A DNA stretch of 64,000 nucleotides from Steinernema hermaphroditum (lineage: Eukaryota > Nematoda > Chromadorea > Rhabditida > Steinernematidae): positions 13,610,092-13,674,091 of the forward strand of contig CM059623.1 of assembly GCA_030435675.1 (NCBI GenBank), given 5' to 3'. A program made the translations under genes and the position numbers. A model generated the notes under the pieces. It saw only the letters and a list, made by a program, of their open reading frames with translations. It was not told where the DNA came from and ran no database searches. This document shows positions 12,431 to 23,348 of the stretch, piece after piece. The first letter of the stretch is position 1; every line of letters starts with the position of its first letter.

Positions 12431-13060
12431 TTCTTTTTCTTTTTTTTCACATAAAGTTTCGTGCAATTTTGTTTAAATTTTACTGGGTTTGCCGTCTATT
12501 TGCAGAATATTTGAGACACTATGTAAAAGATGATCCAAAACAAAAGTTTTGACTTTCAATCTATTGTTTAACACCAATAAAAGAAGAGAAGCACCGATGA
12601 CGATGATCTACATCTTGCATGGCGAATGCCACTCAAGATTTCGACTCAAGGGTAAATGTAAAGCAAGCTGGCGCTCGCGGGTTCTTTCTTGGTTATTCTA
12701 CTATTCATTCACGAGGGTGTCATGGAGGCATATAACGAAGTTCCTAATACAAAAAGTGAAGTGATAGTACATACATATTTGTGGGAGGAATCACGTACGC
12801 ATTATCGCAGACTGTCACTGCTAAAGTTCGCTATGTCTGAGATGTCTGCGTCTCGGGAGACTTTGTATTTGAGCAGCTCTTGCAACGAAATTTTGAGGCC
12901 TAGGAGTACTGTGGCCTAATGATGCTGTCGAGCAGCGCCTATTGGATCTCTCATCAAATGGTCATACTTAGGTTCTTGGAAGCAAAACCAATGGTGCTGA
13001 ATTGTTCATCCAATGCAAAGCTCAGTTTTTAAACCACCAAAAACTGTATAAATGTGGTGG

Positions 13061-13112
13061 TCAGAGATGCCACCTGACCCGCAGCCGATTCGCCCACCTG
13101 GCACATCTAGGA
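13061..13112. repeat. Short palindromic dispersed repeat (copy 2)
   Basis: TCAGAGATGCCACCTG is mirrored by CACCTGGCACATCTAGG about 35 bp later. It belongs to the same loose family as the unit at 10890-10968, with a more decayed right arm. Confidence 0.4.
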
Positions 13113-13358
13113 CAGCTTTTTTGATTTTTTTCACTTTATTAATTTCGGAAGGAGATGAATGGAAAAGAAATGAAAGTAGTTCCCTGAAATTCAGAAGTAC
13201 ATTGGGTCTTCATCCCTTTATCTTAAGCATCTGGGATCATCGTTGTTGATGCCGTTGAATGAAATGAAGAAATGAAATGCCATTGGAAACAGAAGCATGG
13301 AGTTTTGAAACAGCATTTCAAAACAATGGCCTGAGTTTGGAATATCAAGCAGCAGTTT

Positions 13359-14110
13359 CTACACCTGCCTCTTTAAGAGTTCCAACTCGCTTTTAGGCCT
13401 CTCAAAGCCCTTTCTAACGTGATGCACTTCATGCCGGGGAGACCAGCAACCGTGCCTAAAAAAGCGACCTTGAATCAAGGGCCGACTGATCTTTCGACTC
13501 CCAAGGATTGCAATGTTTTCTTGCTCTCCAAAGGGGATTAGCATAAATGAATTGGAACAAGGGAATGGAGTGGTTCCGGAAATCCAAAACAACTTCCTCG
13601 TCGAAACTGTGCTTGTCTTCTCGGTTCACTAATACGCACAAATTATACGAAAAGACTTACCATCTTCATCGAATTTATTGCAGTTCATTAATATATCCTC
13701 ACAGGTGGACGTCACCATTGCGTTTGACTGGCGGCCAACTGCTTTCCTCCACACTCTCCTGGAACCAATCAAAACATATTCCCCATTCGTTTGTAACACT
13801 TCCCGTCTGCCGAAGTTTGGAAACGAAAACATCGGGCCAATTAATCGTTTCGCGATGGTATCGCGCCGGAAAAAGCACAGAGACATATTTCTGGCGTCAG
13901 CTGACGCCAGTGTGGGCCCTTTAAAGGTGGGACTTTTTCGCACATATGGCTGTATGTCTTTAAAAGCCGGGGATTACCAGAACATTGTTTATTCAAAGCA
14001 TCGAAAAACGCGTCGTTTCCAGAAGTGGAAGTCACGAAAGGGGGACCCTCTACCAGGGAGTCAAAACCGACAAAAACATGTTTACGAAACGTGGAGGGTC
14101 TAGTGGACAC
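13359..14110 (-). pseudogene. Multi-exon gene candidate or pseudogene, unrecognised
   Basis: Several overlapping minus-strand frames look coding. A first frame starts with ATG at 14110 (MSTRPSTFRKHVFVGFDSL). A middle frame ends NKFDEDG at a good donor (GATG/GTAAGTC, about 13660). A frame after the GCGTATTAG acceptor continues NREDKHSFDEEVVLDFRNHS. A final frame ends FERPKSELELLKRQV at 13359. The middle to third frame joins in phase. I could not join the first and last pieces without a frameshift, so either small introns escaped me or the gene is broken. No family recognised. Confidence 0.35.
13891..13910. repeat. Perfect 20-bp palindrome
   Basis: CTGGCGTCAGCTGACGCCAG reads identically on both strands. 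It lies inside the uncertain gene candidate on the minus strand and includes a possible splice acceptor (GACGCCAG). No function can be assigned. Confidence 0.8.
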
Positions 14111-14194
14111 ACGGGGCGGAAATTGAGTTAATCTGGGAACTTTCGATGTGACGTCAATGCGGTAATGGAGTGGCGAGTAAGATGCATAGAGGAA

Positions 14195-14267
14195 GCCCGG
14201 TTAGCTCAGTCGGTAGAGCACCAGACTCTTAATCTGGCTGTCGCGGGTTCGAGCCCCGCATCGGGCT
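14195..14267 (+). tRNA. tRNA-Lys(CTT)
   Basis: A complete 73-nt class I cloverleaf. The acceptor stem GCCCGGT pairs with ATCGGGC (one G-T pair). The D arm is TAGCTCAGTCGGTAGAGC and the anticodon loop CTCTTAA carries CTT. The T arm has GGTTCGAGCCC, and the discriminator is T. An oligo-T stretch follows as a polymerase III stop. The sequence is essentially that expected of nematode Lys(CTT) tRNA. It faces the Gln tRNA 110 bp downstream. Confidence 0.95.
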
Positions 14268-14377
14268 AGTTTTGGGTTTGACTCATTAATCCGTTTTTCG
14301 ATCTTGTGCCAGTTTTAACACTCAGAAATATAGAAAAAAGAGTCAAAAGACAATAAGTAAGAAAAGAAGAAAAAGGT

Positions 14378-14449
14378 AGGTCCCGCCGAGATTTGAACTC
14401 GGGTCGCAGGATTCAAAGTCCTGAGTGCTAACCGCTACACCACGGGACC
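14378..14449 (-). tRNA. tRNA-Gln(TTG)
   Basis: Read on the minus strand this is a complete 72-nt cloverleaf: GGTCCCG acceptor stem, D arm GTGTAGCGGTTAGCAC, anticodon loop ACTTTGAAT with TTG, T arm with GAGTTCAAATCTC, closing CGGGACC and discriminator T. A T-rich stretch lies downstream on the minus strand. It is convergent with the Lys tRNA. It closely matches the C. elegans Gln(TTG) sequence as I remember it. Confidence 0.95.
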
Positions 14450-14748
14450 GGTGGATGAATGGCAACTCACAGTGGTGGTAACTGCACTCAGCAAAGTTTC
14501 AATGTTCACAGCAAAGATACGGTAGGGAATGTCAAGTTGCACAGGCGAACAGGAAACGTGCCAATTCAGACATTACTCGTCTAGTCTGTAGACGGGAAGC
14601 AAGCACTTAAGAGACGCAAGGCGGACGGCTGCTCATTCAAGTGCTTTCAGTCGAGCCGATCGGTTGCCAATCGAGTGAAGAGTCCCCAAGAAGTGCCCAA
14701 GGCGAAGCGTTCGACTCTTGTTCTGCTGGAGAAGAGCGCCAAGTGGAC

Positions 14749-16479
14749 ATGGGAAGTCAAAAACGTACATTCTTTACGTATTACGGTAGCTGAAGTGTCC
14801 ACTTTTAGCCTCTTCGCCGTCGAAAAATGGACAGCTGATCAACATCACCATCAAGTCAATGATGGAAAGCGTGAAAAATGCAAGCCACCCGACCACACAC
14901 ATCGTTCTATGGAAATTTTTCAGGTTACGATTACGGTGCGCAGGGACGCGACCGTCGGAGATCTGAAGAATGCATGCCGCAGAAAGATGGACATCTGCCC
15001 GCGTCTCTCGGCGCTGGTGTACAACTGCGTCGAGCTGAAGGACGACGTGAAGCCTCTGGCGGACTACGGAATCACTGCGGACTGTGATGTTTATCTGCAG
15101 CTGAAGTTGCAGGCCGGAACGAGAAACGCGAGTCCGAGCGCGGAAACGGTGATTTTTGTTATGCCAGACATGTTTGCGTCCGGGAAGGAAGGCATTCGCG
15201 ATGTGATACGAAGCATGAACACCGCGCTGCCTGTTATGTATGTTGTTTTCGTGTTTAGTTCTACATTTTTTGGCGGTTTTCGAGCCATATTTTTGAGCGT
15301 AGCGGTGCAAGCGCAGTGCTTCAGCAGTAGACCGATCTAACCGTTTCTGCAGGTGCAAATGAGCGATCTGCGGATAGCGATAGACCGATACAACGGCCAA
15401 GAGTGAGCGATTGTTCTTGCAAAAGTGGACTGTGGCGCTGCGCGGGCTGGTTTTCTGATCATTGGTTTAAATATGTGGTATTTCTGAACGTTTTTGCGTG
15501 CAGTGGTTGGTACATGAAAACCGGAGAAGACGTTTCTGAACGCAGAAGTGAAAATTTGAGTGAAATTCTTTGGTAAACTGATAGATTCAGAGTCATCCAT
15601 TTCTGTTTTCAGCACTTTTGTTTGTGCTGTTCCTTATTCGCTTATGGACCGATTTGGTCGTTTCTGTACACAGCAATGGGAGATTCTTTCGTGAAATTTA
15701 AGTCATTTATTCGCGAGAGATCTTTTAATTTGAGTTTCCTATAATTTCTGCTATTTTCAGACCATCTTCCCATCAGCAATGCGATGCAACAAGCAGTAAA
15801 ACATCGAAACAACAACCGTGGTCGCTGGAGAAGCAGATGGAACACGAGCTGACGCGCAATCGCATGAAGGTGCTGACGAGACGTCGGAGGAAGGCGAATT
15901 CTGTCACGCACCCGTCGACACCAGATTCCGGATCAATTTGTGGAGCGAAGGGGCATTCACCCGTTTCGTCGAGTCCAGGAAGTCCACCGAACGGACTGGT
16001 GCATCGAAAAAGTGTGATGACGGTGAAGGATAGTTCTTCGGGGCCGGAATCGAATGTGGAGCCGAAACCGCTGGCGGTGACTGCGAAGGAGCTGACGATG
16101 TTCTTCGACCCGCCGGAGACGAAGCAGCAGTTGATGATGATGCGCAAGGACTTGTACGATCCGCCGCAGAACCGTCAAGAGTTGTTGAAGGTAGTGAATC
16201 GTTTCGTGAACTTCCTATCTAACTTCCTATTAGGTTTAGTTGAAAGAAGATCGGAAAAAGATGGCGGCGATGATGTGCGGATTCTGTCGTCGTCGCTTGA
16301 AAGCCGTGCAGCAGTCGGGAAAGTGCCTCTGCGGGAAGTTTTTCTGCACGAAGCACCGCGATCCGAAGCTGCATTGCTGCTCGGTAGACTACAAACAAAC
16401 GGATCGAACGAAGTTGCACAAGGACAATCCGAAGTTAAAAGCAGGTGCAAGGAAGACAAGAGGCAATGATGATGCATGA
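14749..16479 (+). CDS. Ubiquitin-like and AN1-type zinc finger protein (ZFAND4-like)
   Basis: Eight-exon model: 14749-14764, 14809-14870, 14924-15232, 15353-15402, 15504-15572, 15613-15690, 15761-16190, 16240-16479. It gives 417 aa with every junction in phase. Residues about 15-90 form a ubiquitin-like fold (INITIKSMMESVTITVRRDA... LADYGI). The C-terminal exon carries an AN1 zinc finger with spacing C-x2-C-x12-C-x-C-x4-C-x2-H-x5-H-x-C (from residue 351, CGFCRRRL to HCC). A UBL plus AN1 architecture is that of vertebrate ZFAND4, a poorly understood protein presumed to act with ubiquitin or the proteasome. The linker is Ser/Pro/basic-rich. The ATG was chosen because it starts a 16-nt exon ending at a GTACAT donor. 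The weakest junction is exon 6 to 7, where the donor TTTC/GTGAAA was chosen for phase. Confidence 0.8.
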
Positions 16480-16806
16480 ATATGGAAATAGAGATGCATT
16501 GGAAGTTACTGCCTTGAAGTTGGTTCTCTTCACATTGGGACAAATCTAGGGATAGCCTGTGAGATCACCACTATATGGTAGGCTGTGTGTAGAAGAGGCG
16601 GTCGACTAATGTCACTAACACCCAGATTCCGAACGCTGGATTTAGTTTTTTGCCCTCACTTTCACACATAGATCTCATCGGTCAAAAGTGAGAACGGCTC
16701 TGCGAAACGACGCATCTTCTCACCGCGTCGCCGTCGTTAATCACTCGGCGAAACAGCTGATCGATTCCTCATCGCCTTCGATCTCGGCCACTCTCCCTCC
16801 GTCGAC

Positions 16807-18548
16807 ATGATCGGTCGACGGCTTTTGCTCCTTCTCGGAGCGGCACTCCTAGTCCACTCCGATGACTTCCAGTTTACGGCGGCCAACTACCCTACCCTGC
16901 AAGGGCGCATCTCCCTCGCCGGCCTTGACTTCTTCAGCCGGATCGGACATCGCGTCGTTGACGCCGAGATTCCCCAGATTGAGTACCCGTTCATCACCTT
17001 GCCCATCACCGGAGGACCCGGCAAAGGTTACGTGAACGTGACGGATCTGAAGATTCCGAAGTTCGAGTCGCCCAAGTTCGATTTTAAGCTTGCGCCGCCG
17101 AACGGATTGACTTGGCGGTCGCGTGATGGCGTGATCCGGGTGACCGGAAAGTGGTCGGCTGAGTACACCATGTTGTTTCCGGTAGGCCCTAAGGTCTGTC
17201 TTGTGCCAGCCGAGCCCATTTAGATCTATGTGAGTGGAACAGTCGATGTACTGGCCGAGGACATTCGATCCCTTCTAAGTGCCTCCATCTTTGCAGAAGA
17301 TCGACACCCACAGGCATGGTACAACATCAAAATACTGGAATTGTAACCGTCCATTCTAGCTCAATGTCTCGGACTGTGTGGCTCAAGTCATGAAGATGGA
17401 CATCGAGATCGGTGGAGGAGTGATTCCCTGGCTGGTGAACCTGTTCCGAGGCCCTCTGAGCACCACCATCCGACGCGTCATTCGGGAACAATTCTGTGTG
17501 ACCACACGCACCGTTCTCCTCCAGGAGGCCAATGCGGCCCTTCTAGAGCTGCCGACTCATTTCTCGCTTGGAAAGGGCCTTTTCATGGACTACGGTCTAC
17601 TTAGCGATCCCTATTCAACACCGTAAGATTCGGGAATAGAGCGTCAGGTCTACAGTAATGCTCCTAGGACTTACGTTCAGGGAAATGCTTACATTGATGT
17701 CATGATCGGAAACAGAACGTGTGACTTGCCTGTTGTTCCGTTTAAAAAAGGTAAGAATAGGTGTTTTGATGAGGTGGTTAGGTGGCTGAGTTGCAGAGGA
17801 AATCCAAAACGATCGGATGGTGAATGTTTGGGTGTCGGAGACCATCCCGAACTGTTTGTTCGATAGCGCTCACGCTGAGAAGCTCATCCACTTTGCGGTG
17901 AACAGAAACATGACTCCGGAGTTGAACACGCTTCTTAAGACTAGGTAGGTCCCTATCCCTATCCCTATTCCTATCCCTCTCGTTCCAGCTGCCACTTCTG
18001 GGAAGTCTGCCTGGGACATTTCTTCCCAGATCTCAGCCAAAAGTACCCCAACCACTACTTGGACCTTATCTTCCGGAGCAAGACGGCGCCTTGGATGAAT
18101 GTCTCCTCCGACGGAGTCGAGCTCGAGTCCGAATTCGTCGTCGACCTCCACATCTCGCCCTTTTCCGAAAATCCGGATGTTCTAGCCGAACTGGAGCTGT
18201 ACGCGAACTTAACCGTCGTTCCATCTGTCCTGAACAATCGTCTAATTGGAAATGTGACCGATGACCAGATCGATCTATTCCAGGTCTATTCGAAGATCGG
18301 AGATTTCAGTCCGAGGTAGTCGCCATCTGCTTGTTTATAGGGCTTATGCTATTTATAGGATCCTCTCGATCATCAAGGCCATTCTTCGCCCTCTGATCAA
18401 ACTCTCTGCCTCGACTGTGCTCAGAGTCGGCATCCCGATTCCGACGATCGATAACATCACTATTTCTGGCGATGACGCTCGCATCGTTCTAATGGATAGC
18501 GCCGTACGCGTTGATACCAATCTGGAGTATGTCGACCAATTGTATTGA
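16807..18548 (+). CDS. Secreted BPI/LBP/PLTP-fold lipid-binding protein
   Basis: Seven-exon model: 16807-17181, 17224-17313, 17360-17622, 17668-17750, 17797-17944, 17989-18315, 18359-18548. It gives 491 aa, the usual size of two-barrel BPI/LBP/CETP family proteins. A signal peptide (MIGRRLLLLLGAALLVHS) is followed by the N-terminal domain. The LNVSDC...GGVIPWLVNLF...REQFC stretch holds the two conserved cysteines that form the family disulfide, and PTHFSLGKGLFMDYGLL is a typical strand-turn block. The C-terminal domain ends VDTNLEYVDQLY. Members bind lipids or bacterial lipopolysaccharide; in nematodes the role is unproven. Introns are 42-46 bp except where noted. The second intron only restores frame and homology if a GC donor (CAG/GCATGG) is used. 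Intron 5 is a TCCCTA-like microsatellite. Confidence 0.88.
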
Positions 18549-18900
18549 TATGAACATTATATATAAAGCAAGCAAATAAGTCCATTTATAACAGTATAAG
18601 AAGCACTTCAGCTTCATATGTTTGACATTGCTGGTCTGATTGAGAGTCGCCAAGCTTATGTCCTTTCCATCCCCACCAAAACAGCCTCTGTCTATTCCAC
18701 CGGCTGCGCGTTTCACTTGAAAAATTTCCCTCATTGACATTGAACAGTTGCCCGTTTTGGTGTAATTCAGTTAACGCTCTAAGCCAGCTTCGATGGATTG
18801 AAACGGACGCGAACATCAGTCATTCAGTGGACGAGCAAACCGACACCAGTGCTGTATTCCAGATTGATCAAAAAGAAATGACATTTGCCACACTTAAGCC

Positions 18901-19329
18901 TCAAAACAGAACAGGATTCGATCCAAACTGCCTCTTCCGGAAAAGAACTTCAACTGGCGCTTCAGTCTTATCTCTGCCTTTGTTCATTTCTGGATTAGTC
19001 ATATCAGAGTATTCCTTCATCGCTGCTTCCACCGTCAGCTCGTCGCATTTATGCAGGATGACCGTACACAAATCGTCGACCACGAACACCTCCACGTGCA
19101 TGTAAGGATTGTAGAAGTTCTGTTGTTCTCCCGAGAAGCAAACATATCCACCGATTTCAAACCTTGTGAGGCCAAGAAGGCGACCTGTTGTGTAGTCGAT
19201 GTGCTGCATAGAAGTGTTGCCTTGAGGGTGCCCGGACATTTGCGCCCCACATACCATACACAGCATCTTCAGGAAAAAAGTGGTGGGACCTTTCTGACGC
19301 CGCAGTTTTGAGTGCTTTCTTTCGCGCAT
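18901..19329 (-). CDS. Hypothetical protein, unrecognised
   Basis: A 142-codon open frame on the minus strand. The first ATG is at 19329; a later start near 19266 (MLCMVCGAQMSGHPQG) is equally possible. The interior (GRLLGLTRFEIGGYVCFSGE...MHVEVFVVDDLCTVILHKC) looks structured and coding-like. It would be divergent to the plus-strand candidate beginning at 19398, with about 70 bp between them. No domain recognised. A further minus frame at 18586-18816 with a WGWKGHKLGD segment might be a continuation, but no splice join was found. Confidence 0.4.
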   Translation of the reverse strand: MRERKHSKLRRQKGPTTFFLKMLCMVCGAQMSGHPQGNTSMQHIDYTTGRLLGLTRFEIGGYVCFSGEQQNFYNPYMHVEVFVVDDLCTVILHKCDELTVEAAMKEYSDMTNPEMNKGRDKTEAPVEVLFRKRQFGSNPVLF

Positions 19330-19397
19330 TTCAGGTTGAATACGGCAGAAGTTCTGTGACGGCGATTTAAATTATTCATTTTTTGTCGCTTTGCCGG

Positions 19398-19744
19398 ATG
19401 GAGCCGGATGACACAAACGGTCTGTCTATTCCCAGCCAAAGTGCTCGTCTCAAAGCCGCGGACGCTACATCTGAATATTATATTCAAATCCGGGTGGTTG
19501 ATGCAAGTCATTGTTCCGGGTCGCTCCATTTGTGTCTCCTAAATGAACGCCAAAAGTTTTTGAAAAGGGTGAGTTAAGAACTCACATTGCCATTCAGGCC
19601 CTACAGGCACAACCGTTAAGGATCGGGAAGATCCGAGGCCGTCGAAGGGATGTCGAACATGAACTTTCCATGCTCACGGCCATCACTCTGATTCTTAGCC
19701 ATAAAGGTGGAAGTGTCTTCACTTTGATGTTGGACACGGCGTGA
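19398..19744 (+). CDS. Hypothetical small protein, uncertain model
   Basis: The ATG at 19398 opens a 57-codon frame (MEPDDTNGLSIPSQSARLKA ... NERQKFLKR) ending at a GTGAGT donor at 19569. After a CATTCAG acceptor (19597) the frame ALQAQPLRIGKIRGRRRDVE runs to TGA at 19744. The intervening 29 bp would be an unusually short intron, so the pieces may not really be joined. The end is convergent with the receptor gene on the other strand. No family recognised. Confidence 0.3.
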
Positions 19745-19812
19745 CCAGTGGCCCGACAGATTCGAACAGAAAGTTTGATCTCGAAGATAGCTGATGTCGA
19801 GAAAGCATCCAT

Positions 19813-20727
19813 TTATGACGAATTTATTCTCGCTTTAGCCAACAATTTCGGCGATACTTTTCTCAAAATGAGAAAGTAATACAAACTGGCAAGAAGGACT
19901 GGCTCCAGCGATCGGACGATCCTCTCGTAGCCGTCAAGAAGCTCTGCTGCGCTCTTGTCTTTAATCTAAAAAGATCATCATATTCGTTGACTTTGGAAAG
20001 GGCTACTCACCTCTCTGAAGCTTAGGATACACTGAATGACCAGCTCCTGTCCCACCAACAGAAGCAAACAAGGGAGATAGATCGAATAGAGTCGGTTGTT
20101 GAGAACGAAAAACTCGACTTTTTCTTCAGACCAGCCCTTCATCACTTCTTCTGGAGAAGTTTTTGCCGATTTGGCGACACTAACACAGATTAGAGCGGCC
20201 AAAAGGAGAGAATATACGATGTCAACGGCGATTTTGCACTTGGAAAGCAGATGGTGGCCATAGAAGAAGCAGCACGGTCGACTGCAGTTCCATCTGACCT
20301 CTTTTTGGTCGAGGGCCAGGGTGGCTATGTAGCTGAAGCTGACGGTTATCCACGAGAGCAGGATGAAGAGGCAAATGGATCTCAGCAAGGAGGGCGTATA
20401 GCACCACGAGTGACTTGTCTTCAGTTTTATAAACGTGGCTCCTAGGGCCACGGAGCGAAGCAGGCGAAGAGAGGTGAACTCGAAGAAGTCGAGGAAGGTC
20501 AGAAGTTGGGGAATAAAGGATTGTGTGGAGATGGATACCATCCAGAATATGATATTGGCCAGATTTGTGATGCCAGTGTAGAGGGCCACGCCGAAATAAG
20601 CCAGCTTTATGTAGTTTCGAGCAGTTTTACGGCTTTCCCAAATGAAATAGGTCATGGATATGATGCCGATCAGAGTGGCCAGCAAAGAGATGACCGGTTC
20701 GATGAGATGGACGAGTTGGCTGGCCAT
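19813..20727 (-). CDS. Serpentine (7TM) receptor, nematode chemoreceptor-like
   Basis: Two exons, 20727-20011 and 19965-19813, joined across a 45-bp intron with a GTGAGT donor and TTTTTAG acceptor, give 289 aa. Hydrophobic segments occur at about residues 8-30 (LIEPVISLLATLIGIISMTY), 40-65, 85-100, 115-140 (SICLFILLSWITVSFSYIAT), 165-185 and 215-235, with a seventh in the second exon (LEPVLLASLYYFLIL). This is the layout of a nematode serpentine chemoreceptor; I cannot assign it to a named sr family. The sequence CATTTCAGA immediately precedes the ATG, a typical spliced-leader acceptor, which supports this start. Acting in chemosensory cilia is inferred from the class only. Confidence 0.8.
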
Positions 20728-21097
20728 TCTGAAATGAGGTGAATGGGTCCGATGAGTGATAGGAAATGAATGGATTAAAATTTTCAGATTCAGTTATTTG
20801 CAAAGTGAATAAGTCTCGATGCGTTGAATTCGTTGGTCGGAAAGGAGCTGAGAAATGCAAATTACAGAGATCCTTTTCGTCAATACCATGTACACCGTTT
20901 ATCTTCCTTAACTATCCGTGTGAGACGTTTCATATACTATGAACAAGAAAGACAAGTAGTACACCGTAGTTGCCAGTTCTGTTCGCCTTTTTTTGTTGGA
21001 AAAAACGAAATCCGAGTAGAACACATAATTCCATAACATAAAAGAATTATATTTCCATTATCGAAACGGCTGGCGGCGCAAACTTCGAAGTCAAGTG

Positions 21098-21240
21098 ACG
21101 GCGTTGTACGGTCTTCTTGCCAAAACAATGAAACTATTGCTCTCGCTGGAAGAAATTGGAACTGCGACTCCCTGGTGTTCCAGGCGGAGCGATCGACAAT
21201 GACGGATAAGAATGACCGATGGCTACAGACACAAATGAAA
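21098..21240 (-). repeat. Decayed copy of a dispersed element (PGTPGSR-type)
   Basis: The block with GACGGCGTTGTACGGTCTTCTTGCC, then CTCCCTGGTGTTCCAGGC and GATCGACAATGACGG, matches the longer copy at 57812-58165 and the inverted copy at 53125-53502. In those copies the region is open and encodes RRPGTPGSRSS. Here the frame is broken. Confidence 0.5.
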
Positions 21241-21886
21241 CTTTTCGTGCGATAGAGGTGTCCACTGCCTTGCACCGAAAAAGGAAGAGAAGCAGTGTTT
21301 ATCGTGATCTTCATTTGAATTATGAGTGATTGCCATTTAGTATATAAAAGTAAAAAAGACAAGTATCCATAAAAGCGCTAACAATCAAATGTTGACTTTA
21401 TTCGTGGCTCCGTTGCTTTAAAAAAAAGCTGAAAGCTGAAAAACCCCATTAATCCCGTCCAATCCTCTTCTTAAGGCCGTCACATACTCCACGGGGTAAG
21501 CCGCACGCGTGGGGTGACTCCATTTACCGCGGACTATTTTTTGCCTTTAAGTATGCGGCTTTTAATAATGCGAAGGCTGTTTGATGCAGACGCTAGGGTT
21601 CATCAACTTGACCAGAATTGTTTAACTAATGCTGCAATTATTACTAGATATGAGAAATTTATGGAAAATTCTGATCCTCCTCATTTTTTAGGAACATGCT
21701 AATGAGGAAACTTCGGGAGATGTTTTGCTGTCTGTATGTAAAGTGGAGGCTCGCCACTGTCCTTGCCACGCGGGACTTGATGTACGAGAATAACGGGCGT
21801 TAGGTTTATAACACAAATTAAACTCGAAAATCGGTTAAAACAAGCTATAAAACAACGGTCGCGCACGATGTCTCGACGCGATAGAC

Positions 21887-22080
21887 GGGTGCGTAACGAT
21901 TTGACGCGAACGATTTGCCGCAGTAACGATTTGACGCGAACGATTTGACGCGAACGATTTGCCGCGAACGATTTGCCGCGAACGATTTGCCGCGAGCACG
22001 ATTTGCCGCGAGCACGATTTGCCGCGAACGATTTGCCGCGAACGATTTGACGCGAGACTGGCTCCCGGCACGAAAACGTT
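21887..22080 (+). repeat. Left terminal inverted repeat of the MULE
   Basis: About a dozen head-to-tail copies of an ACGATTTG-containing 14-16 bp unit, with ACGATTTGACGCGA and ACGATTTGCCGCGA variants. The inner boundary is GGCTCCCGGCACGAAAACG (about 22060-22078). Confidence 0.85.
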
Positions 22081-22222
22081 TCGGAGACGCTGTTTTTGCG
22101 TTCTTCGGAGCTTACGCGTCATCTTCTGCTCTTTTTTGCTTCGCTGTTATGTTTGCTTCGGTTTTTGCTGCGTTCGGGGCGACAACTGAACAAGGAAGTT
22201 CCACAGAAGTTCAGTCGTCTGA

Positions 22223-23221
22223 AAGGTTGGCGAATTTGCGAATCGCTGTCCGAGTGTCTTTCAGCTTGATTCCGGCAACAACCGTGATAGTGACGACAGC
22301 GGATTCGACGGCAGAAGCAGCTTCATCCTCCGGCACTGCTTCATTCTAGCGGAGAGAAGTGGATACGTTTTCCCGGTGTTAACAGCTCTGTTACCGAACA
22401 AAGCTGGTTCTACATATGAAGCACTTTTTCGCATGATTCACCAGAAGTGGCCGGAGTTCAAACCGGAATCGATGTCTATAGATTTCGAGAAGGCAGCTTT
22501 TAACGCGGCGAACAAGATATTCCCAGAAATTCGGATCTTAGGCTGCCTATTCCACCTAGCACAAAATTTCAAAAAACAGTTTACGGGACATCTTTTGCGT
22601 CGGTACAACACGGAGCCGGATTTCGCTGTGGAAGCGCGCAAGATTCTCGCTCTGGCATTTGTGAAGCCCGAAGATCTTGACCGTGCCGTTTGTGAACTAT
22701 CCGAAAGTTGGGAGGAGGTGGAACATCGAGGCGAGGACGACGGAGAAGATCTGATAACTACGGATCTGTCGGTACTTGAGCCAGTCCTCAAATGGTTTGA
22801 AGACAACTACATGGGGAAAGTCGATCGCCGTGGAAACCGACGATCGCCTCAATTCGCTGTTGATATGTGGAATTGTCATGATCGCGTAGGTTTTTTTTAT
22901 GCAAGCTGTCCTTTAAAACGAATTTAGGTCTTGAAGAACGATCCGCGCACAAATAATCGAGCGGAAGCCGCACACCGTCGATTGCAGAGAGAACTGGGTG
23001 CCGATCACCCGTCGATTTGGAAATTCATTGAGAGTCTTCGAAAGGTCCAAATAGGCGTCGATAAGAGCTTTGAAGATATGCTGATTGGACGTCCTGCAGA
23101 GCAGAAGCGGAAGAAGTATCGCGATGCTGACCTGAGGATCCGACGGCTCGTTGATGGCTACGATGAGGACAATCTGCTCGATTTTCTGCACGGGATCGCG
23201 ACTAACATCGGAATGAGTTGA
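22223..23221 (+). CDS. MULE transposase, two exons, 5' end uncertain
   Basis: Exons 22223-22885 and 22928-23221 are separated by a 42-bp intron (CGC/GTAGG...TTTAG/GTC) and together encode about 318 aa. The block YVFPVLTALLPNK, then YEALF, SIDFEKAAFNA, a GCLFHLAQNF motif and, after the intron, RTNNRAEAAHRRL are the hallmarks of the MULE transposase domain found in many nematode elements. The IDFE aspartate is a catalytic candidate; the usual upstream DGTF aspartate is not recognisable. The frame is open from 22223 but contains no ATG before 22432, and no zinc-finger N-terminus is seen. The copy therefore has an unannotated upstream exon or is 5'-degraded. Confidence 0.72.
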
Positions 23222-23348
23222 AATGCTGTTGTTTTTATGTGATCGTTGTTAAACATTTTGTTACTTTACAGGATAAACGCTGTTAGATATGCTTTTTTCG
23301 TCCTGGCATATCTAACCTTTCTCAAACTTCGGCAGACTGTCCAAAAAC

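Larger units (their letters stand above)
8226..14190. other. Repeat-rich decayed interval
   Basis: About 6 kb without a confident gene. It contains retroelement and mariner scraps, short palindromic repeats and two weak minus-strand gene candidates, listed separately. A run of 13 G follows a run of A near 10757-10775. A block around 9178-9230 is partly repeated at about 9630-9672 (shared TGCGGCCCATATCC). The remainder shows nothing I can name. Confidence 0.5.

Noticed and set aside
21835..22122. Minus-strand frame of repeated SRQIVRGKS units
   Set aside because: It is simply the translation of the MULE terminal subrepeats.
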